In this document: piece after piece, positions 58,259 to 64,000 of the stretch | How positions within the stretch are numbered: position 1 is the first letter of the stretch | How the letters are laid out: each line of letters starts with the position of its first letter | NCBI GenBank assembly: GCA_018304425.1 | Contig: JAGVWE010000002.1 | Coordinates: forward strand, 310,001 to 374,000 | Reading direction: 5' to 3' | Length of the DNA: 64,000 nucleotides | DNA from: Candidatus Iainarchaeum sp. | GTDB taxonomy: Archaea; Iainarchaeota; Iainarchaeia; Iainarchaeales; UBA10219 | Made by a program: the position numbers and the translations under genes | The notes under the pieces: generated by a model | Told to the model about the DNA's origin: nothing | Seen by the model: the letters and a program-made list of their open reading frames with translations, nothing else | The model's database searches: none

Positions 58259-58912
58259 CTACTTCTTTTTCCGCTTCGCGTATACGTCTCGAAAGTAATC
58301 GCAGTACTCTTGCAGCGGGCAGTCGCCGCACCGCGGATGAACGGACTTGCAGCGGTGCTGACCGAACTTGACGAACAACTCGTTGAGCTCGCCCCATCTG
58401 CGCTTGGGAACGAGGCGGGCGAGTGCCTGCTCGGTTTGCTTGGGCGTTTTCGTGTGCACCAGGCCCAAGCGGTTGGGGATGCGGTGCACGTGCGTGTCCA
58501 CCGGAATCACTTGCTGGTCAAAGGAAAAGCAGAGCACGCAGTTCGCGGTCTTTCTGCCGACGCCGGGAAGCGAGGTGAGCTCTTCGAGCGTTGAAGGGAC
58601 GCGACCACTGAAATCTGAGAGGATGCGGCGTGCGGTCTCCTTGACGCGCGGGGCCTTGGTGGGGTAAAAGGAGACCGGGTAGATGAGCTTCTGGATGGAG
58701 CGGGTTGGGGCGCGGGAAAGGGCCTTGGCGTCCGGGTAACGGGCGAACAAGCGCGCGGCCGCGGCCCCGGTCACGGGGTCACGGGTCTGCGCGGAAAGCA
58801 TGGTGGCAATCAGGGTGTGGAACGGGTCCACGTGGTGCACCACGGGCTTGGTTTCGCCGACCTCACAGCGGAGCAGGCGAAGGACTTCCAGGACGTCCTT
58901 GGAGTGGGCCAC
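58259..58912 (-). CDS. nth: Endonuclease III
   Basis: A 217-residue DNA glycosylase/AP lyase. Helix-hairpin-helix LTSLPGVGRKTANCVL with the catalytic Lys, Asp in VDTHVHRI, and the C-terminal [4Fe-4S] loop C-x6-C-x2-C-x5-C (RCKSVHPRCGDCPLQEYC) are complete. Removes oxidised pyrimidines. Begins with GTG, five bases from the DUF1624 gene stop. Confidence 0.94.
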   Translation of the reverse strand: MAHSKDVLEVLRLLRCEVGETKPVVHHVDPFHTLIATMLSAQTRDPVTGAAAARLFARYPDAKALSRAPTRSIQKLIYPVSFYPTKAPRVKETARRILSDFSGRVPSTLEELTSLPGVGRKTANCVLCFSFDQQVIPVDTHVHRIPNRLGLVHTKTPKQTEQALARLVPKRRWGELNELFVKFGQHRCKSVHPRCGDCPLQEYCDYFRDVYAKRKKK

Positions 58913-58916
58913 GGCA

Positions 58917-59648
58917 TCACCCAGCTACCGACTTGAAAGCGAGGAGGAAGCCGATGAGCAGGGGCTGGTGCACGAGGTAGATCCACAGCGTGTGGCGACC
59001 CAGCCACTGCAGGCCCCGCGGAAAACGGGGGAAAACGGCGAGCAACCGCCGGCCACGGGCATAATAGTGGTTGCCGAAAAAGACCCCGAAGAGGAACAAG
59101 CCAAACCAGGGAACCAGGGGAAAGTAGTCCAGAGAGTAAAACCAGGTTGGGGGAACGCCAAGGGGGAGCAGCCAAGGCGTGGAGGTGGAGAGGTTGTTTA
59201 CGTAGGGAGCCGCAACGAAGAAGGCGATGGCGGCGGCGAGCGCGGGCCAAGTGGATCTTGCGAGGGGGAGGGCGAGGAGCGTGCTGAGCGCCAAGAAGTG
59301 GATGATGCCGAACACGATATAGCCGTTGTGGGGGTAGACCCAGGTTACGACTGTGATGAGGAGGGCGACGAAAGCCAGGGAGAGAAAACGGCGAAAGGCC
59401 TTGGCAGGAAAGGGAACGCCTTTGCGCCGCGCGGAGGCGCGGCTGAGCGCAAGGGAGATGCCGGCCACGACGACCATGGTCGAGGCAGCGAACCGCTGGA
59501 GGACGAGGTAGGGGCCGGCATAGGGTTCCAAGGCGGAGAGACCAAGGAAGCTGAGGTCAAAGAAGAAGTGGAACAGCACCACGGCCAGGATGCCGACGCC
59601 ACGCAAGGCATCAACCTCTTCAATGCGGGGCGAGGCGGACATGGACAT
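58917..59648 (-). CDS. DUF1624 membrane protein (acyltransferase-like)
   Basis: A 243-residue membrane protein with seven to eight helices. RIEEVDALRGVGILAVVLFH near the N-terminus, and later FGIIHFLALST, are the DUF1624/heparan-acetyltransferase-like pattern. These proteins are thought to acylate sugars from the cytosolic side. ATG overlaps the zinc-protein stop as ATGA; a second ATG two codons later is possible. Confidence 0.8.
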   Translation of the reverse strand: MSMSASPRIEEVDALRGVGILAVVLFHFFFDLSFLGLSALEPYAGPYLVLQRFAASTMVVVAGISLALSRASARRKGVPFPAKAFRRFLSLAFVALLITVVTWVYPHNGYIVFGIIHFLALSTLLALPLARSTWPALAAAIAFFVAAPYVNNLSTSTPWLLPLGVPPTWFYSLDYFPLVPWFGLFLFGVFFGNHYYARGRRLLAVFPRFPRGLQWLGRHTLWIYLVHQPLLIGFLLAFKSVAG

Positions 59649-59812
59649 CAGATTGTGAGGGCGAGCAACTGGTTGCCGCAGCATCGCGGGACGCGGACTT
59701 CCTTGCCGCACTTCCCGCAGAGGAAGCGGTTCTCGTCGAGCACCATGTCCTTGCTGCAGCAGGCCGGAATCTTCAGCGAGGTGTCGCAAATCTCACATTT
59801 GGCCAAGGCCAT
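59648..59812 (-). CDS. 54-residue zinc-finger protein with internal duplication
   Basis: Small Cys-rich protein, KCEIC...IPACCSKDMVL then LCGKCGKEVRVPRCCGNQLLAL: two CxxC knuckles and two [IV]P-x-CC-x3-[MQ] motifs, an evident duplication. Likely binds one or two zinc ions. Coupled to the DUF1624 gene. No family recognised. Confidence 0.68.
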   Translation of the reverse strand: MALAKCEICDTSLKIPACCSKDMVLDENRFLCGKCGKEVRVPRCCGNQLLALTI

Positions 59813-59863
59813 GGAAGAAGAAAGGAGAAAAAGGAATAAAAAAGGGAACGGGGGTTGCACGGT

Positions 59864-61117
59864 TTAATACCCGCGCAACTCGGCCGCTTTCCGCATCTTC
59901 TGCAAGGCATAGACGTAGGCCGCTGTCCGCATGTCGATTTTGTGCTCTTTTTTCACGGCCCAGATGTCCTTGAAGCTGTTATTGATCTGCTTTTTCAGCA
60001 AGTCGAAGACGTAGTCCTGGGTCCAGTAGAAGCCCATGCGGTTCTGCACCCACTCCAAGTAGGAAACATAGACTCCGCCGGAGTTGGCGAGGATGTCCGG
60101 GACCACGACTGTGCCCTTCTTGTGCAGGATTTCGTCGGCTTCCGGGGTGGTGGGGCCATTCGCCAGTTCCACGATGAGCTTGGCCTTGACCTTGGCCGCA
60201 TTGGCCTTTGTAATCTGGTTCTCCAAGGCGCAGGGGAACAATACATCGACCGGCAATTCCAGGAGCTCCTCGTTGGATATCTTCTTGGCCTTGCCGAAGC
60301 CGACCACGGAACCCTTTTTTTCCTTGAATGCAATGACTTCCGGAATGTTCAAGCCATTGGAGTCATGGATGCCGCCCTTGGAGTCTGACACGGCAACCAC
60401 TTTGAAACCGTGGTCGTGACATATTTTGGCGATGAACATGCCCGCGTTGCCGAAACCCTGCACGGCAAGGGTTGGGTTGGCGAGGCCCAGTTCGCGGAGC
60501 GCGGTCTCAAAGCAGTAGTAACCGCCCTGCGCGGTGGAGGTGCCGCGGCCGGCCGAGCCACCCAATTCGAGGGGCTTCCCGGTGATGAAGGCAGGATAAC
60601 TGCCGCGATGCAGCTTTTCGAATTCATCCAGCATCCAGGCCATGATTTGGCCGTCCGTGTAAACGTCGGGCGCGGGAATGTCCCTATCCGGGCCGATAAA
60701 GTCCACCAGCTTGTCGATGTAGGCTCTGGAAAGCCGCTCGAGTTCGCCCTTGGAGAGTTCCTTGGGGTTAACGATGATGCCCCCTTTTCCCCCGCCATAG
60801 GGGATGTTGATAACCGTGCACTTCCAGGACATCCAAAAGGCAAGAGCTTTTACCTCGTCCCTGGAAACGTTCCAGTGGTAGCGGATGCCGCCCTTGGCCG
60901 GGCCCATGAAGGTGTTGAAGTGCGCTCGATAACCCGTGAAAATCTTGAGCTTGCCGTTGTCCATGTGCACCGGGATGCTGACTTCCATCAACTCCATGGG
61001 CTGCGTGAACAAGTCAAAGTACGCTGGTTTGAGGTCAATGACCTTCGCGGCCTTCGCCAGCTGCGCGATGCCGTTATCGAACGGGTTTGAACCGGTTGCT
61101 TCCATGGCTTTTGTCAT
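59864..61117 (-). CDS. gdhA: Glutamate dehydrogenase
   Basis: A 417-residue hexameric-type GDH: GPAKGGIRYHWNVS and PYGGGKGGI (catalytic Lys), PAPDVYTDGQIMAWM, GRGTSTAQGG (where many have GR..AT.RG), the Rossmann motif VQGFGNAG, and DILANSGGV. It interconverts glutamate and 2-oxoglutarate. The acidic VSDSKGG after the Rossmann motif suggests NAD preference but is not decisive. GAGGAGTGG precedes the ATG at 61117. Confidence 0.94.
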   Translation of the reverse strand: MTKAMEATGSNPFDNGIAQLAKAAKVIDLKPAYFDLFTQPMELMEVSIPVHMDNGKLKIFTGYRAHFNTFMGPAKGGIRYHWNVSRDEVKALAFWMSWKCTVINIPYGGGKGGIIVNPKELSKGELERLSRAYIDKLVDFIGPDRDIPAPDVYTDGQIMAWMLDEFEKLHRGSYPAFITGKPLELGGSAGRGTSTAQGGYYCFETALRELGLANPTLAVQGFGNAGMFIAKICHDHGFKVVAVSDSKGGIHDSNGLNIPEVIAFKEKKGSVVGFGKAKKISNEELLELPVDVLFPCALENQITKANAAKVKAKLIVELANGPTTPEADEILHKKGTVVVPDILANSGGVYVSYLEWVQNRMGFYWTQDYVFDLLKKQINNSFKDIWAVKKEHKIDMRTAAYVYALQKMRKAAELRGY

Positions 61118-61233
61118 TCCACCACTCCTCCAAGACACGAACTAAGGACGAATTAAGATGGGTGGGAGTAGAAGGTTCTTAAGGCTAACGGCAAACGGCT
61201 AACCAAAGCACAGCAATCGACGAAAAGCTGGAA

Positions 61234-62166
61234 TCAGGTTTCCTTGTAGTCGATGTACGCCGTTTTTCCGCGGAGAAACCTGACCACGGACAAGGCCGCC
61301 GAACAACCGTCACCAGCGGACTTCACGGCCTGCGCGTCCGCCCCGGTGCAGTCCCCGGCCGCGAAGACCCCTGGTAGGTTGGTCTGCTGGTGCGCGTCCA
61401 CCTGGATGTTCGTGCCCTGCATTTCCAGGCCCAGCTTGTTGGCAAACGCCGTTGCACCGGTGGCGCCAAAGGCAACGAAGGCGCCATCAAACTTTTCGCG
61501 CTGGTTGCCCTCGAAGAGGACGGTTTCGAGGCCCTTTTCGCCTTCGAAGGCCAGCACCTTCTCAGCCCGCATTTTCACTTGATGGGCCTTCAACTCGGCG
61601 AGCAGCTCCGGGCTCACCTCCCAGGGCCGGCCATTTGAGAAAAGGGTGAGGTCCTTTGTGTACGGCAGCAACTCGAGGGCTTCGTGGGCCGCGTAATTGG
61701 CGTGACCGATGACGCAGACCCTCTTGTCCTTGAAGAAAAAGCCGTCGCAGACCACGCAGTAGTGCACGCCCTTGCCGGTCAGACGCTGCTCGTCCTTTAT
61801 CCCGGCCAGCTTGTAGGACTTGCCGCACGCGATGATGACGGCCTTGGCTGCAAACGACTGGCGCTTGTCCGTTTCCACGAGAAAGCCCCCGCCCTCCCTG
61901 GGCTGCAGGTTGACGGCTTCCTCCTCCAAGTGGACGGCCCCATACTTCTTGCAATGGGCCAGGGAACGTTCCTGGAACTCCTTCCCCCCAACCATGTCCG
62001 GATAGGAGAGGTAATTCGCCACCTTCTCGGCCTTGGCAATGGCGGACTTGAACGGGAAGCCGAGGACCAAGGTCTTCAACTGGGCGCGCGCCGTGTAAAG
62101 CGCGGCGCCAAGCCCGGCCGGGCCCGCACCAATGATGAGGACTTCAAACGATTGGGGTTCGGACAT
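61234..62166 (-). CDS. trxB: Thioredoxin reductase-like flavoprotein
   Basis: A 310-residue TrxR-fold enzyme: FAD motif IIGAGPAGLGAALYTARA, redox centre CVVC, and the closing FAAGDCTGADAQAVKSAGDG. The second nucleotide motif, normally GGGxSA, is GHANYA, and the HRR motif for NADPH is replaced by SNGRPW. NADPH use is therefore doubtful; a ferredoxin or F420-linked reductase is possible, as in other archaea. It pairs with the glutaredoxin seven bases upstream. Confidence 0.88.
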   Translation of the reverse strand: MSEPQSFEVLIIGAGPAGLGAALYTARAQLKTLVLGFPFKSAIAKAEKVANYLSYPDMVGGKEFQERSLAHCKKYGAVHLEEEAVNLQPREGGGFLVETDKRQSFAAKAVIIACGKSYKLAGIKDEQRLTGKGVHYCVVCDGFFFKDKRVCVIGHANYAAHEALELLPYTKDLTLFSNGRPWEVSPELLAELKAHQVKMRAEKVLAFEGEKGLETVLFEGNQREKFDGAFVAFGATGATAFANKLGLEMQGTNIQVDAHQQTNLPGVFAAGDCTGADAQAVKSAGDGCSAALSVVRFLRGKTAYIDYKET

Positions 62167-62172
62167 CAAAAA

Positions 62173-62406
62173 TCACGGGATTTTAAGCACGCGCTTGAGG
62201 TTGGCCTCGCTGTAGCCGACCAACACCCTTCCATCCACGTCAATGACCGGGACGCCGCTTTGCCCGGACTTCTCGACCAGCTCCTCGGCGGCCTTCTCAT
62301 CGGTTGAAACGTCTTTAACCGTGTAGGGAATGCCCTTTGAGTCCAGGAAGGCCTTGGCGTCGGCACAATAATGACAGGCCGGCGTGGAATAGATGGTTAT
62401 CTTCAC
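62173..62406 (-). CDS. Glutaredoxin-like protein (NrdH/Grx type)
   Basis: A 77-residue thioredoxin-fold protein with YSTPACHYCADAK (CHYC), the cis-Pro GVPVIDVDG and GYSEANLKRVL. It probably receives electrons from the following flavoprotein. Starts at GTG, with a TATA-like box about 26 bases upstream and no ribosome-binding site. Confidence 0.88.
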   Translation of the reverse strand: MKITIYSTPACHYCADAKAFLDSKGIPYTVKDVSTDEKAAEELVEKSGQSGVPVIDVDGRVLVGYSEANLKRVLKIP

Positions 62407-62427
62407 AACAAGACAGAGAAGAAAAAG

Positions 62428-62437
62428 TTATTTAATG
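62428..62437. promoter_or_regulatory. Bidirectional TATA box, glutaredoxin and PEP carboxylase
   Basis: GTTATTTAAT/ATTAAATAAC lies 26 bases from the glutaredoxin GTG and 25 bases from the PEP carboxylase ATG. One element thus fits both leaderless genes. Confidence 0.5.
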
Positions 62438-62456
62438 GTTGGCCCAGCATGCATGC

Positions 62457-63971
62457 ATGCACCGGAAAATCCCGGCCACCATGGCCACGCAGCACCCGGA
62501 CAACGCGAACGCGCCCTACTGGAAGAAGGGCTCGGCTTTCATCAATTCCGCGGACGAATTGAGGGAATGCTACCTGAACTTCGACGATTTGGGCTGCCAG
62601 GAATACATGTGGGACTGGGAAGGCAAGTACGTGGATGAGGGCATCGTCGACAAGCTGTTGAAGGAATACTACGACTTTTTTCGCAGGAAACCACTGGGCA
62701 AGGAACGGTTCTTGACCCTGCGCATCCCCCGCATGGACGATAGACGCAACTACCCGCGGATTGCGAGGGCATTCATGACCCTGATGACGGCCGAAGACCT
62801 GGCAGCCGAACTCGGCATGAAACACATGCCGGTCTTCGAAATCATTCTGCCATTCACCCGGGAGGCGCGCACCCTCGTGAAACTGCAGAAAAAGTTCGCG
62901 CTGGCCACCAAGTTCAAGAAACAAGTGTTTACTTCCAGCAAAGCCCCCGGAGGGGACATCCAGACCATCCCCCTCATAGAAGACGTCAACAACCTAGTAG
63001 GTTCGCGGAAAATCCTGGAACAATACGTGCGCCTGCACAAGAAGGCATTTGGGCGAAAACCCGCGCACATTCGGCCGTTCATCGCCCGCTCGGACCCCGC
63101 CTTGAACGCGGGAATGATTCCCGCCACGATAGCGGCCAAGGCCGCTCTAAGCCAGTACCGGGGCTTTGCAGCGGAAAGCGGCGTGGGCATATACCCCATC
63201 ATCGGCACGGGCAGCAACCCCTTCCGCGGCAACCTCCGCCCCAACAACCTGGGAAGGTTCATGAAAGAATATGCTGGCGTGCGCACCGTGACCGTGCAGT
63301 CGGCCTTCCGCTACGACTACCCCCGCGGCATGGTGCGGAACGCGGTCAAGAAACTGAATGAAGGACTCCGAAAGGGAAAGGCCATGGCGTTCGACAAGCA
63401 AGACGTGAAGAACGTGCGCGAACTCAACCAGGTTTTTGCGCGGCACTACTTTGAGACCGTGCTCCAGATCGCGCCCGACATCAACGCGGTTTCCAGGTTC
63501 GTGCCACCCAGACGGGAACGCCTCACCCACACGGAGCGATTCGGTTATGGGCGGAAAATCGGCCGGCACCTGATGCCCCGGGTCATCCCATTTTGCGCGG
63601 CCCTGTATAGCCTGGGCGTGCCCCCGGAACTGATTGGAACCGGGCGGGGGCTGCTGGAAGCCGAGAAACGGGGGCTCCTGGACTGGCTCGAAGAAAAATA
63701 CCTGTTCCTGGCCCAGGACTTGCGGGAAGCCGGCAGCTACTTGAACCGCGAGAACCTCGAAAGCCTGGCTGGAAGGGGAAGGGGCTGGCGGAAAATCATC
63801 GAAGACGTGGAAGGCATTGAAGGCACGCTTGCCTTGAACCTGGGGCCAGCCAAGACCGAGCACTTCCTGCATAGGAACCTGACCGGCAACATCCTCCTCA
63901 AGTGGGGCGCTGGAAAACCCCTCACCGAAGAAATCGAGGAAACGGCCAGGATTAGACAGGTGCTTGGATAG
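62457..63971 (+). CDS. ppcA: Phosphoenolpyruvate carboxylase, archaeal type
   Basis: A 504-residue archaeal-type PEPC, about half the length of bacterial ones: RKIPATMATQHPDNAN at the start, KAPGGDIQTIPL, GMIPATIAAKAALSQY, PIIGTGSNPFRGNL, TVQSAFRYDYP and the end NLTGNILLKWG match. It adds bicarbonate to PEP, giving oxaloacetate. The ATG at 62457 opens the conserved sequence and sits 25 bases from the shared TATA box; a TTG at 62439 is rejected. Confidence 0.94.
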   Translation: MHRKIPATMATQHPDNANAPYWKKGSAFINSADELRECYLNFDDLGCQEYMWDWEGKYVDEGIVDKLLKEYYDFFRRKPLGKERFLTLRIPRMDDRRNYPRIARAFMTLMTAEDLAAELGMKHMPVFEIILPFTREARTLVKLQKKFALATKFKKQVFTSSKAPGGDIQTIPLIEDVNNLVGSRKILEQYVRLHKKAFGRKPAHIRPFIARSDPALNAGMIPATIAAKAALSQYRGFAAESGVGIYPIIGTGSNPFRGNLRPNNLGRFMKEYAGVRTVTVQSAFRYDYPRGMVRNAVKKLNEGLRKGKAMAFDKQDVKNVRELNQVFARHYFETVLQIAPDINAVSRFVPPRRERLTHTERFGYGRKIGRHLMPRVIPFCAALYSLGVPPELIGTGRGLLEAEKRGLLDWLEEKYLFLAQDLREAGSYLNRENLESLAGRGRGWRKIIEDVEGIEGTLALNLGPAKTEHFLHRNLTGNILLKWGAGKPLTEEIEETARIRQVLG

Positions 63972-64000
63972 CCTGCCGGAACCCTGCTCGTCAATCGCCG

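Noticed and set aside
1..64000. tRNA or rRNA genes
   Set aside because: I looked for GGTTCGAATCC-type T-arms and conserved rRNA segments in the gaps and found none; a covariance-model scan would be decisive.

Overview
The window is a densely coded, GC-rich archaeal chromosome segment. Archaeal markers are a geranylgeranylglyceryl-phosphate synthase (ether lipids), RadA, an RPA-type single-strand binding protein, Pus10, archaeal-type PEP carboxylase, class III (K/R-G-Q) prepilins, and many TATA-like boxes about 25-28 nt upstream of start codons, as expected of leaderless archaeal transcripts. Gene content and many small proteins would fit a DPANN-type lineage, but nothing here fixes the phylum; that is a guess. 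No rRNA, tRNA, CRISPR array, IS element or phage was seen. No stretch over 300 bases lacks a gene.

Layout. 0-5 kb: end of a RibD-type reductase, RNA 3'-phosphate cyclase, an SDR epimerase, a helical hypothetical protein, GGGP synthase, an MBL hydrolase. 4.8-14 kb: nitroreductase, RPA, a run of five small secreted lipoproteins, a CPA2 antiporter, a methyltransferase, a membrane protein behind a leader ORF. 13.8-20 kb: RadA with an altered P-loop, an AhpD-like protein, Pus10, a four-CBS protein with a ribosome-hibernation-like tail, a PPC/DUF296 protein, a secreted protein, a DipZ-like thioredoxin protein. 20-33 kb: a type IV pilus-like locus (ATPase, two TadC/GspF membrane proteins, at least four class III prepilin-like proteins, a 45-cysteine lipoprotein), flanked by a KaiC-like ATPase, three RecA-fold proteins without P-loops and a CheY protein.

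33.6-41.5 kb is the most unusual part: a reverse-strand string with a Met-rich anchored protein, a membrane-bound winged-helix protein, a CopA Cu+-ATPase, DUF2933, YHS and DUF5676-like small proteins, a thioredoxin-CcdA fusion and three anchored Cys/His-rich proteins, two of which end in LPxMVGGC. A second membrane-bound winged-helix protein is divergent at the far end. I read this as an uncharacterised extracytoplasmic metal/thiol handling system.

41.5-46.3 kb: a compact [NiFe] hydrogenase (small and large subunit) with HypC, a maturation protease, a DUF6390-like protein, a DMT transporter, a tiny zinc protein and a CuA-type lipoprotein. 46.3-51.6 kb: a complete five-gene Opp/Dpp peptide ABC importer. 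51.7-58.3 kb: one operon of MetRS (fused to a B3/4 domain), a SAM hydrolase (DUF62), a MacB-like ABC system with an extracellular-repeat partner, and DUF1858. 58.3-64 kb: endonuclease III, a DUF1624 membrane protein, a small zinc protein, glutamate dehydrogenase, a thioredoxin-reductase-like flavoprotein with a glutaredoxin, and PEP carboxylase.

The genes suggest an organism that imports peptides, deaminates glutamate, can make or use H2, fixes CO2 anaplerotically onto PEP, and spends much coding capacity on cell-surface lipoproteins, pili and disulfide or metal chemistry outside the membrane.
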